Positions 29,701 to 42,829 of a stretch of 64,000 bases of DNA are shown here, in pieces. The notes below the pieces were generated by a model. That model was given only the letters and a program-made list of their open reading frames with translations, made no database searches and was not told the origin of the DNA. The DNA is taken from assembly GCF_037975245.1 (NCBI RefSeq), contig NC_092564.1, positions 29,379,484 to 29,443,483 on the forward strand, in the 5' to 3' direction. The stretch is from Apostichopus japonicus. Taxonomy: Eukaryota > Echinodermata > Holothuroidea > Aspidochirotida > Stichopodidae. Both the position numbers and the translations under genes were made by a program. The stretch's first letter is position 1, and each line of letters opens with the position of its first letter.

Positions 29701-32700
29701 AACTGCCCCCACCTGGTCTCGAGCCCGCGATCCAAAATACGTCACGCTCTCGAGGTACAGAGCAACCAACCGCGCCACGACAGCAGTTGATATAAATCTA
29801 TGTTCGTTTCTAATACTTAAAGTTCCCAGAGACCGTATAAGAACCCGGCAAAAGCAAACTGCCCCCACCTGGTCTCGAGCCCGCGATCCAAAATACGTCA
29901 CGCTCTCGAGGTACAGAGCAACCAACCGCGCCACGACAGCAGTTGATATAAATCTATGTTCGTTTCTAATACTTAAAGTTCCCAGAGACCGTATAAGATC
30001 GCGGCAAAAGCAAACTGCCCCCACCTGGTCTCGAGCCCGCGATCCAAAATACGTCACGCTCTCGAGGTACAGAGCAACCAACCGCGCCACGACAGCAGTT
30101 GATATAAATCTATGTTCGTTTCTAATACTTAAAGTTCCAAGAGACCGTATGAGATCGCGGCAAAAGCAAACTGCCCCCACCTGGTCTCGAGCCCGCGATC
30201 CAAAATACGTCACGCTCTCGAGGTACAGAGCAACCAACCGCGCCACGACAGCAGTTGATATAAATCTATGTTCGTTTCTAATACTTAAAGTTCCAGAGAC
30301 CGTATGAGATCGCGGCAAAAGCAAACTGCCCCCACCTGGTCTCGAGCCCGCGATCCAAAATACGTCACGCTCTCGAGGTACAGAGCAACCAACAGCGCCA
30401 CGACAGCAGTTGATATAAATCTATGTTCGTTTCTAATACTTAAAGTTCCCAGAGACCGTATGAGATCGCGGCAAAAGCAAACTGCCCCCACCTGGTCTCG
30501 AGCCCGCGATCCAAAATACGTCACGCTCTCGAGGTACAGAGCAACCAACCGCGCCACGACAGCAGTTGATATAAATCTATGTTCGTTTCTAATACTTAAA
30601 GTTCCCAGAGACCGTATAAGATCGCGGCAAAAGCAAACTGCCCCCACCTGGTCTCGAGCCCGCGATCCAAAATACGTCACGCTCTCGAGGTACAGAGCAA
30701 CCAACCGCGCAACGACAGCAGTTGATATAAATCTATGTTCGTTTTTAATACTTAAAAGTCCAGAGACCGTATAAGAACCCGGCAAAAGCAAACTGCCCCC
30801 ACCTGGTCTCGAGCCCGCGATCCAAAATACGTCACGCTCTCGAGGTACAGAGCAACCAACCGCGCCACGACAGCAGTTGATATAAATCTATGTTCGTTTC
30901 TAATACTTAAAGTTCCAGAGACCGTATGAGATCGCGGCAAAAGCAAACTGCCCCCACCTGGTCTCGAGCCCGCGATCCAAAATACGTCACGGTCTCGAGG
31001 TACAGAGCAACCAACCGCGCAACGACAGCAGTTGATATAAATCTATGTTCGTTTCTAATACTTAAAGTTCCCAGAGACCGTATAAGATCGCGGCAAAAGC
31101 AAACTGCCCCCACCTGGTCTCGAGCCCGCGATCCAAAATACGTCACGCTCTCGAGGTACAGAGCAACCAACCGCGCCACGACAGCAGTTGATATAAATCT
31201 ATGTTCGTTTTTAATACTTAAAAGTCCAGAGACCGTATAAGAACCCGGCAAAAGCAAACTGCCCCCACCTGGTCTCGAGCCCGCGATCCAAAATACGTCA
31301 CGCTCTCGAGGTACAGAGCAACCAACCGCGCAACGACAGCAGTTGATATAAATCTATGTTCGTTTCTAATACTTAAAGTTCCCAGAGACCGTATAAGATC
31401 GCGGCAAAAGCAAACTGCCCCCACCTGGTCTCGAGCCCGCGATCCAAAATACGTCACGCTCTCGAGGTACAGAGCAACCAACCGCGCCACGACAGCAGTT
31501 GATATAAATCTATGTTCGTTTCTAATACTTAAAGTTCCCAGAGACCGTATAAGATCGCGGCAAAAGCAAACTGCCCCCACCTGGTCTCGAGCCCGCGATC
31601 CAAAATACGTCACGCTCTCGAGGTACAGAGCAACCAACCGCGCCACGACAGCAGTTGATATAAATCTATGTTCGTTTCTAATACTTAAAGTTCCCAGAGA
31701 CCGTATGAGATCGCGGCAAAAGCAAACTGCCCTCACCTGGTCTCGAGCCCGCGATCCAAAATACGTCACGCTCTCGAGGTACAGAGCAACCAACCGCGCC
31801 ACGACAGCAGTTGATATAAATCTATGTTCGTTTCTAATACTTAAAGTTCCCAGAGACCGTATCAGATCGCGGCAAAAGCAAACTGCCCCCACCTGGTCTC
31901 GAGCCCGCGATCCAAAATACGTCACGCTCTCGAGGTACAGAGCAACCAACCGCGCCACGACAGCAGTTGATATAAATCTATGTTCGTTTCTAATACTTAA
32001 AGTTCCCAGAGACCGTATAAGAACCCGGCAAAAGCAAACTGCCCCCACCTGGTCTCGAGCCCGCGATCCAAAATACGTCACGCTCTCGAGGTACAGAGCA
32101 ACCAACCGCGCCACGACAGCAGTTGATATAAATCTATGTTCGTTTCTAATACTTAAAGTTCCAGAGACCGTATGAGATCGCGGCAAAAGCAAACTGCCCC
32201 CACCTGGTCTTGAGCTTGCGATCCAAAATACGTCACGCTCTCGAGGTACAGAGCAACCAACCGCGCCACGACAGCAGTTGATATAAATCTATGTTCGTTT
32301 CTAATACTTAAAGTTCCCAGAGGCCGTATGAGATCGCGGCAAAAGCAAACTGCCCCCACCTGGTCTCGAGCCCGCGATCCAAAATACGTCACGCTCTCGA
32401 GGTACAGAGCAACCAACCGCGCCACGACAGCAGTTGATATAAATCTATGTTCGTTTCTAATACTTAAAGTTCCAGAGACCGTATGAGATCGCGGAAAAAG
32501 CTAACTGCCCCCACCTGGTCTCGAGCCCGCGATCCAAAATACGTCACGCTCTCGAGGTACAGAGCAACCAACCGCGCCACGACAGCAGTTGATATAAATC
32601 TATGTTCGTTTCTAATACTTAAAGTTCCAGAGACCGTATGAGATCGTGGAAAAAGCAAACTGCCCCCACCTGGTCTCGAGCCCGCGATCCAAAATACGTC

Positions 32701-35700
32701 ACGCTCTCGAGGTACAGAGCAACCAACCGCGCCACGACAGCAGTTGATATAAATCTATGTTCGTTTTTAATACTTAAAAGTCCAGAGACCGTATAAGAAC
32801 CCGGCAAAAGCAAACTGCCCCCACCTGGTCTCGAGCCCGCGATCCAAAATACGTCACGCTCTGGAGGTACAGAGCAACCAACCGCGCCACGACAGCAGTT
32901 GATATAAATCTATGTTCGTTTCTAATACTTAAAGTTCCAGAGACCGTATGAGATCGCGGCAAAAGCAAACTGCCCCCACCTGGTCTCGAGCCCGCGATCC
33001 AAAATACGTCACGCTCTCGAGGTACAGAGCAACCAACCGCGCCACGACAGCAGTTGATATAAATCTATGTTCGTTTCTAATACTTAAAGTTCCAGAGACC
33101 GTATGAGATCGCGGCAAAAGCAAACTGCCCCCACCTGGTCTCGAGCCCGCGATCCAAAATACGTCACGCTCTCGAGGTACAGAGCAACCAACCGCGCCAC
33201 GACAGCAGTTGATATAAATCTATGTTCGTTTCTAATACTTAAAGTTCCCAGAGACCGTATGAGATCGCGGCAAAAGCAAACTGCCCCCACCTGGTCTCGA
33301 GCCCGCGATCCAAAATACGTCACGCTCTGGAGGTACAGAGCAACCAACCGCGCCACGACAGCAGTTGATATAAATCTATGTTCGTTTTTAATACTTAAAT
33401 GTCCCAGAGACCGTATAAGAACCCGGCAAAAGCAAACTGCCCCCACCTGGTCTCGAGCCCGCGATCCAAAATACGTCACGCTCTCGAGGTACAGAGCAAC
33501 CAACCGCAACACGACAGCAGTTGATATAAATCTATGTTCGTTTCTAATACTTAAAGTTCCAGAGACCGTATAAGAACCCGGCAAAAGCAAACTGCCCCCA
33601 CCTGGTCTCGAGCCCGCGATCCAAAATACGTCACGCTCTCGAGGTACAGAGCAACCAACCGCGCCACGACAGCAGTTGATATAAATCTATGTTCGTTTCT
33701 AATACTTAAAGTTCCAGAGACCGTATAAGATCGCGGCAAAAGCAAACTGCCCCCACCTGGTCTCGAGCCCGCGATCCAAAATACGTCACGCTCTCGAGGT
33801 ACAGAGCAACCAACAGCGCCACGACAGCAGTTGATATAAATCTATGTTCGTTTCTAATACTTAAAGTTCCAGAGACCGTATAAGATCGCGGCAAAAGCAA
33901 ACTGCCCCCACCTGGTCTCGAGCCCGCGATCCAAAATACGTCACGCTCTGGAGGTACAGAGCAACCAACCGCGCCACGACAGCAGTTGATATAAATCTAT
34001 GTTCGTTTCTAATACTTAAAGTTCCCAGAGACCGTATAAGAACCCGGCAAAAGCAAACTGCCCCCACCTGGTCTCGAGCCCGCGATCCAAAATACGTCAC
34101 GCTCTGGAGGTACAGAGCAACCAACCGCGCCACGACAGCAGTTGATATAAATCTATGTTCGTTTCTAATACTTAAAGTTCCCAGAGACCGTATGAGATCG
34201 CGGCAAAAGCAAACTGCCCCCACCTGGTCTCGAGCCCGCGATCCAAAATACGTCACGCTCTCGAGGTACAGAGCAACCAACCGCGCCACGACAGCAGTTG
34301 ATATAAATCTATGTTCGTTTCTAATACTTAAAGTTCCAGAGACCGTATAAGATCGCGGCAAAAGCAAACTGCCCCCACCTGGTCTCGAGCCCGCGATCCA
34401 AAATACGTCACGCTCTCGAGGTACAGAGCAACCAACCGCGCCACGACAGCAGTTGATATAAATCTATGTTCGTTTCTAATACTTAAAGTTCCCAGAGACC
34501 GTATAAGATCGCGGCAAAAGCAAACTGCCCCCACCTGGTCTCGAGCCCGCGTTCCAAAATACGTCACGCCTGGAGGTACAGAGCAACCAACCGCGACACG
34601 ACAGCAGTTGATATAAATCTATGTTCGTTTCTAATACTTAAAGTTCCCAGAGACCGTATAAGATCGCGGCAAAAGCAAACTGCCCCCACCTGGTCTCGAG
34701 CCCGCGATCCAAAATACGTCACGCTCTCGAGGTACAGAGCAACCAACCGCGCCACGACAGCAGTTGATATAAATCTATGTTCGTTTCTAATACTTAAAGT
34801 TCCCAGAGACCGTATAAGAACCCGGCAAAAGCAAACTGCCCCCACCTGGTCTCGAGCCCGCGATCCAAAATACGTCACGCTCTCGAGGTACAGAGCAACC
34901 AACCGCGCCACGACAGCAGTTGATATAAATCTATGTTCGTTTCTAATACTTAAAGTTCCCAGAGACCGTATAAGATCGCGGCAAAAGCAAACTGCCCCCA
35001 CCTGGTCTCGAGCCCGCGATCCAAAATACGTCACGCTCTCGAGGTACAGAGCAACCAACCGCGCCACGACAGCAGTTGATATAAATCTATGTTCGTTTCT
35101 AATACTTAAAGTTCCAAGAGACCGTATGAGATCGCGGCAAAAGCAAACTGCCCCCACCTGGTCTCGAGCCCGCGATCCAAAATACGTCACGCTCTCGAGG
35201 TACAGAGCAACCAACCGCGCCACGACAGCAGTTGATATAAATCTATGTTCGTTTCTAATACTTAAAGTTCCAGAGACCGTATGAGATCGCGGCAAAAGCA
35301 AACTGCCCCCACCTGGTCTCGAGCCCGCGATCCAAAATACGTCACGCTCTCGAGGTACAGAGCAACCAACAGCGCCACGACAGCAGTTGATATAAATCTA
35401 TGTTCGTTTCTAATACTTAAAGTTCCCAGAGACCGTATGAGATCGCGGCAAAAGCAAACTGCCCCCACCTGGTCTCGAGCCCGCGATCCAAAATACGTCA
35501 CGCTCTCGAGGTACAGAGCAACCAACCGCGCCACGACAGCAGTTGATATAAATCTATGTTCGTTTCTAATACTTAAAGTTCCCAGAGACCGTATAAGATC
35601 GCGGCAAAAGCAAACTGCCCCCACCTGGTCTCGAGCCCGCGATCCAAAATACGTCACGCTCTCGAGGTACAGAGCAACCAACCGCGCAACGACAGCAGTT

Positions 35701-36282
35701 GATATAAATCTATGTTCGTTTTTAATACTTAAAAGTCCAGAGACCGTATAAGAACCCGGCAAAAGCAAACTGCCCCCACCTGGTCTCGAGCCCGCGATCC
35801 AAAATACGTCACGCTCTCGAGGTACAGAGCAACCAACCGCGCCACGACAGCAGTTGATATAAATCTATGTTCGTTTCTAATACTTAAAGTTCCAGAGACC
35901 GTATGAGATCGCGGCAAAAGCAAACTGCCCCCACCTGGTCTCGAGCCCGCGATCCAAAATACGTCACGGTCTCGAGGTACAGAGCAACCAACCGCGCAAC
36001 GACAGCAGTTGATATAAATCTATGTTCGTTTCTAATACTTAAAGTTCCCAGAGACCGTATAAGATCGCGGCAAAAGCAAACTGCCCCCACCTGGTCTCGA
36101 GCCCGCGATCCAAAATACGTCACGCTCTCGAGGTACAGAGCAACCAACCGCGCCACGACAGCAGTTGATATAAATATATGTTCGTTTTTAATACTTAAAA
36201 GTCCAGAGACCGTATAAGAACCCGGCAAAAGCAAACTGCCCCCACCTGGTCTCGAGCCCGCGATCCAAAATACGTCACGCTC
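26716..36282. repeat. About 4.6-kb duplication within the array, copies separated by about 230 bp
   Basis: Units at about 26,716-31,305 recur at about 31,538-36,282. The offset is 4,822 bp up to about 27,790 and 4,977 bp afterwards, because the second copy holds one extra unit at about 32,619-32,774 (marked gatcgtggaaaaagc). Diagnostic private variants shared in order include ggtcttgagcttgcg, ctctggagg units, cttaaatgtcccag, accgcaacacgac, the short unit with gcgttccaaaat and cacgcctggagg, and cttaaaagtccagag. One base change is visible near 36,176 (aatatatg versus aatctatg). Confidence 0.85.
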
Positions 36283-36285
36283 TCG

Positions 36286-39200
36286 AGTTACAGAGCAACC
36301 AACCGCGCCACGACAGCAGTTGATATAAATCTATGTTCGTTTCTAATACTTAAAGTTCCAGAGACCGTATAAGATCGCGGCAAAAGCAAACTGCCCCCAC
36401 CTGGTCTCGAGCCCGCGATCCAAAATACGTCACGCTCTGGAGGTACAGAGCAACCAACCGCGCCACGACAGCAGTTGATATAAATCTATGTTCGTTTCTA
36501 ATACTTAAAGTTCCCAGAGACCGTATGAGATCGCGGCAAAAGCAAACTGCCCCCACCTGGTCTCGAGCCCGCGATCCAAAATACGTCACGCTCTCGAGGT
36601 ACAGAGCAACCAACCGCGCCACGACAGCAGTTGATATAAATCTATGTTCGTTTTTAATACTTAAAAGTCCCAGAGACCGTATAAGAACCCGGCAAAAGCA
36701 AACTGCCCCCACCTGGTCTCGAGCCCGCGATCCAAAATACGTCACGCTCTCGAGGTACAGAGCAACCAACCGCGCCACGACAGCAGTTGATATAAATCTA
36801 TGTTCGTTTCTAATACTTAAAGTTCCAGAGACCGTATAAGATCGCGGCAAAAGCAAACTGCCCCCACCTGGTCTCGAGCCCGCGATCCAAAATACGTCAC
36901 GCTCTCGAGGTCCAGAGCAACCAACCGCGCCACGACAGCAGTTGATATAAATCTATGTTCGTTTCTAATACTTAAAGTTCCCAGAGACCGTATAAGATCG
37001 CGGCAAAAGCAAACTGCCCCCACCTGGTCTCGAGCCCGCGATCCAAAATACGTCACGCTCTGGAGGTAAAGAGCAACCAACCGCGCCACGACAGCAGTTG
37101 ATATAAATCTATGTTCGTTTCTAATACTTAAAGTTCCAGAGACCGTATGAGATCGCGGCAAAAGCAAACTGCCCCCACCTGGTCTCGAGCCCGCGATCCA
37201 AAATACGTCACGCTCTGGAGGTACAGAGCAACCAACCGCGCCACGACAGCAGTTGATATAAATCTATGTTCGTTTCTAATACTTAAAGTTCCCAGAGACC
37301 GTATGAGATCGCGGCAAAAGCAAACTGCCCCCACCTGGTCTCGAGCCCGCGATCCAAAATACGTCACGCTCTCGAGGTACAGAGCAACCAACCGCGCCAC
37401 GACAGCAGTTGATATAAATCTATGTTCGTTTTTAATACTTAAAAGTCCCAGAGACCGTATAAGAACCCGGCAAAAGCAAACTGCCCCCACCTGGTCTCGA
37501 GCCCGCGATCCAAAATACGTCACGCTCTCGAGGTACAGAGCAACCAACCGCGCCACGACAGCAGTTGATATAAATCTATGTTCGTTTCTAATACTTAAAG
37601 TTCCCAGAGACCGTATAAGATCGCGGCAAAAGCAAACTGCCCCCACCTGGTCTCGAGCCCGCGATCCAAAATACGTCACGCTCTCGAGGTCCAGAGCAAC
37701 CAACCGCGCCACGACAGCAGTTGATATAAATCTATGTTCGTTTCTAATACTTAAAGTTCCCAGAGACCGTATGAGATCGCGGCAAAAGCAAACTGCCCCC
37801 ACCTGGTCTCGAGCCCGCGATCCAAAATACGTCACGCTCTCGAGGTACAGAGCAACCAACCGCGCCACGACAGCAGTTGATATAAATCTATGTTCGTTTC
37901 TAATACTTAAAGTTCCCAGAGACCGTATAAGAACCCGGCAAAAGCAAACTGCCCCCACCTGGTCTCGAGCCCGCGATCCAAAATACGTCACGCTCTCGAG
38001 GTACAGAGCAACCAACCGCGCCACGACAGCAGTTGATATAAATCTATGTTCGTTTCTAATACTAAAAGTTCCCAGAGACCGTATGAGATCGCGGCAAAAG
38101 CAAACTGCCCCCACCTGGTCTCGAGCCCGCGATCCAAAATACGTCACGCTCTCGAGGTACAGAGCAACCAACCGCGCCACGACAGCAGTTGATATAAATC
38201 TATGTTCGTTTCTAATACTTAAAGTTCCCAGAGACCGTATGAGATCGCGGCAAAAGCAAACTGCCCCCACCTGGTCTCGAGCCCGCGATCCAAAATACGT
38301 CACGCTCTCGAGGTACAGAGCAACCAACCGCGCCACGACAGCAGTTGATATAAATCTATGTTCGTTTCTAATACTTAAAGTTCCCAGAGACGGTATGAGA
38401 TGGCGGCAAAAGCAAACTGCCCCCACCTGGTCTCGAGCCCGCGATCCAAAATACGTCACGCTCTCGAGGTACAGAGCAACCAACCGCGCCACGACAGCAG
38501 TTGATATAAATCTATGTTCGTTTCTAATACTTAAAGTTCCCAGAGACGGTATGAGATCGCGGCAAAAGCAAACTGCCCCCACCTGGTCTCGAGCCCGCGA
38601 TCCAAAATACGTCACGCTCTGGAGGTACAGAGCAACCAACCACGCCACGACAGCAGTTGATATAAATCTATGTTCGTTTCTAATACTTAAAGTTCCCAGA
38701 GACGGTATGAGATCGCGGCAAAAGCAAACTGCCCCCACCTGGTCTCGAGCCCGCGATCCAAAATACGTCACGCTCTCGAGTTACAGAGCAACCAACCGCG
38801 CCACGACAGCAGTTGATATAAATCTATGTTCGTTTCTAATACTTAAAGTTCCCAGAGACCGTATAAGAACCCGGCAAAAGCAAACTGCCCCCACGTGGTC
38901 TCGAGCCCGCGATCCAAAATACGTCACGCTCTCGAGGTACAGAGCAACCAAAAGCGCCACGACAGCAGTTGATATAAATCTATGTTCGTTTCTAATACTT
39001 AAAGTTCCCAGAGACCGTATGAGATCGCGGCAAAAGCAAACTGCCCCCACCTGGTCTCGAGCCCGCGATCCAAAATACGTCACGGTCTCGAGGTACAGAG
39101 CAACCAACCGCGCCACGACAGCAGTTGATATAAATCTATGTTCGTTTCTAATACTTAAAGTTCCCAGAGACGGTATGAGATCGCGGCAAAAGCAAACTGC

Positions 39201-42200
39201 CCCCACCTGGTCTCGAGCCCGCGATCCAAAATACGTCACGCTCTCGAGGTATAGAGCAACCAACCGCGCCACGACAGCAGTTGATATAAATCTATGTTCG
39301 TTTCTAATACTTAAAGTTCCAGAGACCGTATGAGATCGCGGCAAAAGCAAACTGCCCCCACCTGGTCTCGAGCCCTTGATCCAAAATTCGTCACGCTCTC
39401 GAGGTACAGAGCAACCAACCGCGCCACGACAGCAGTTGATATAAATCTATGTTCGTTTCTAATACTTAAAGTTTCCAGAGACCGTATGAGATCGCGGCAA
39501 AAGCAAACTGCCCCCACCTGGTCTCGAGCCCGCGATCCAAAATACGTCACGCTCTCGAGTTACAGAGCAACCAACCGCGCCACGACAGCAGTTGATATAA
39601 ATCTATGTTCGTTTCTAATACTTAAAGTTCCAGAGACCGTATAAGATCGCGGCAAAAGCAAACTGCCCCCACCTGGTCTCGAGCCCGCGATCCAAAATAC
39701 GTCACGCTCTGGAGGTACAGAGCAACCAACCGCGCCACGACAGCAGTTGATATAAATCTATGTTCGTTTCTAATACTTAAAGTTCCCAGAGACCGTATGA
39801 GATCGCGGCAAAAGCAAACTGCCCCCACCTGGTCTCGAGCCCGCGATCCAAAATACGTCACGCTCTCGAGGTACAGAGCAACCAACCGCGCCACGACAGC
39901 AGTTGATATAAATCTATGTTCGTTTTTAATACTTAAAAGTCCCAGAGACCGTATAAGAACCCGGCAAAAGCAAACTGCCCCCACCTGGTCTCGAGCCCGC
40001 GATCCAAAATACGTCACGCTCTCGAGGTACAGAGCAACCAACCGCGCCACGACAGCAGTTGATATAAATCTATGTTCGTTTCTAATACTTAAAGTTCCAG
40101 AGACCGTATAAGATCGCGGCAAAAGCAAACTGCCCCCACCTGGTCTCGAGCCCGCGATCCAAAATACGTCACGCTCTCGAGGTCCAGAGCAACCAACCGC
40201 GCCACGACAGCAGTTGATATAAATCTATGTTCGTTTCTAATACTTAAAGTTCCCAGAGACCGTATAAGATCGCGGCAAAAGCAAACTGCCCCCACCTGGT
40301 CTCGAGCCCGCGATCCAAAATACGTCACGCTCTGGAGGTACAGAGCAACCAACCGCGCCACGACAGCAGTTGATATAAATCTATGTTCGTTTCTAATACT
40401 TAAAGTTCCAGAGACCGTATGAGATCGCGGCAAAAGCAAACTGCCCCCACCTGGTCTCGAGCCCGCGATCCAAAATACGTCACGCTCTGGAGGTACAGAG
40501 CAACCAACCGCGCCACGACAGCAGTTGATATAAATCTATGTTCGTTTCTAATACTTAAAGTTCCCAGAGACCGTATGAGATCGCGGCAAAAGCAAACTGC
40601 CCCCACCTGGTCTCGAGCCCGCGATCCAAAATACGTCACGCTCTCGAGGTACAGAGCAACCAACCGCGCCACGACAGCAGTTGATGTAAATCTATGTTCG
40701 TTTTTAATACTTAAAAGTCCCAGAGACCGTATAAGAACCCGGCAAAAGCAAACTGCCCCCACCTGGTCTCGAGCCCGCGATCCAAAATACGTCACGCTCT
40801 CGAGGTACAGAGCAACCAACCGCGCCACGACAGCAGTTGATATAAATCTATGTTCGTTTCTAATACTTAAAGTTCCCAGAGACCGTATAAGATCGCGGCA
40901 AAAGCAAACTGCCCCCACCTGGTCTCGAGCCCGCGATCCAAAATACGTCACGCTCTCGAGGTCCAGAGCAACCAACCGCGCCACGACAGCAGTTGATATA
41001 AATCTATGTTCGTTTCTAATACTTAAAGTTCCCAGAGACCGTATGAGATCGCGGCAAAAGCAAACTGCCCCCACCTGGTCTCGAGCCCGCGATCCAAAAT
41101 ACGTCACGCTCTCGAGGTACAGAGCAACCAACCGCGCCACGACAGCAGTTGATATAAATCTATGTTCGTTTCTAATACTTAAAGTTCCCAGAGACCGTAT
41201 AAGAACCCGGCAAAAGCAAACTGCCCCCACCTGGTCTCGAGCCCGCGATCCAAAATACGTCACGCTCTCGAGGTACAGAGCAACCAACCGCGCCACGACA
41301 GCAGTTGATATAAATCTATGTTCGTTTCTAATACTAAAAGTTCCCAGAGACCGTATGAGATCGCGGCAAAAGCAAACTGCCCCCACCTGGTCTCGAGCCC
41401 GCGATCCAAAATACGTCACGCTCTCGAGGTACAGAGCAACCAACCGCGCCACGACAGCAGTTGATATAAATCTATGTTCGTTTCTAATACTTAAAGTTCC
41501 CAGAGACCGTATGAGATCGCGGCAAAAGCAAACTGCCCCCACCTGGTCTCGAGCCCGCGATCCAAAATACGTCACGCTCTCGAGGTACAGAGCAACCAAC
41601 CGCGCCACGACAGCAGTTGATATAAATCTATGTTCGTTTCTAATACTTAAAGTTCCCAGAGACGGTATGAGATGGCGGCAAAAGCAAACTGCCCCCACCT
41701 GGTCTCGAGCCCGCGATCCAAAATACGTCACGCTCTCGAGGTACAGAGCAACCAACCGCGCCACGACAGCAGTTGATATAAATCTATGTTCGTTTCTAAT
41801 ACTTAAAGTTCCCAGAGACGGTATGAGATCGCGGCAAAAGCAAACTGCCCCCACCTGGTCTCGAGCCCGCGATCCAAAATACGTCACGCTCTGGAGGTAC
41901 AGAGCAACCAACCACGCCACGACAGCAGTTGATATAAATCTATGTTCGTTTCTAATACTTAAAGTTCCCAGAGACGGTATGAGATCGCGGCAAAAGCAAA
42001 CTGCCCCCACCTGGTCTCGAGCCCGCGATCCAAAATACGTCACGCTCTCGAGTTACAGAGCAACCAACCGCGCCACGACAGCAGTTGATATAAATCTATG
42101 TTCGTTTCTAATACTTAAAGTTCCCAGAGACCGTATAAGAACCCGGCAAAAGCAAACTGCCCCCACGTGGTCTCGAGCCCGCGATCCAAAATACGTCACG

Positions 42201-42829
42201 CTCTCGAGGTACAGAGCAACCAAAAGCGCCACGACAGCAGTTGATATAAATCTATGTTCGTTTCTAATACTTAAAGTTCCCAGAGACCGTATGAGATCGC
42301 GGCAAAAGCAAACTGCCCCCACCTGGTCTCGAGCCCGCGATCCAAAATACGTCACGGTCTCGAGGTACAGAGCAACCAACCGCGCCACGACAGCAGTTGA
42401 TATAAATCTATGTTCGTTTCTAATACTTAAAGTTCCCAGAGACGGTATGAGATCGCGGCAAAAGCAAACTGCCCCCACCTGGTCTCGAGCCCGCGATCCA
42501 AAATACGTCACGCTCTCGAGGTATAGAGCAACCAACCGCGCCACGACAGCAGTTGATATAAATCTATGTTCGTTTCTAATACTTAAAGTTCCAGAGACCG
42601 TATGAGATCGCGGCAAAAGCAAACTGCCCCCACCTGGTCTCGAGCCCTTGATCCAAAATTCGTCACGCTCTCGAGGTACAGAGCAACCAACCGCGCCACG
42701 ACAGCAGTTGATATAAATCTATGTTCGTTTCTAATACTTAAAGTTTCCAGAGACCGTATGAGATCGCGGCAAAAGCAAACTGCCCCCACCTGGTCTCGAG
42801 CCCGCGATCCAAAATACGTCACGCTCTCG
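36286..42829. repeat. Near-perfect 3,272-bp (21-unit) tandem duplication
   Basis: The segment 36,286-39,557 is directly followed by a copy at 39,558-42,829. Each has a run of units all exactly 156 bp long and shares rare variants such as gagacggtatgagatggcgg, accacgccacg, cccacgtggtctcg, accaaaagcgcc, gtatagagc and cccttgatccaaaattcg. The differences I could see are gtaaag at about 37,075 versus gtacag, and gatataaat versus gatgtaaat at about 40,685. This is among the most recent events in the array. Confidence 0.9.
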
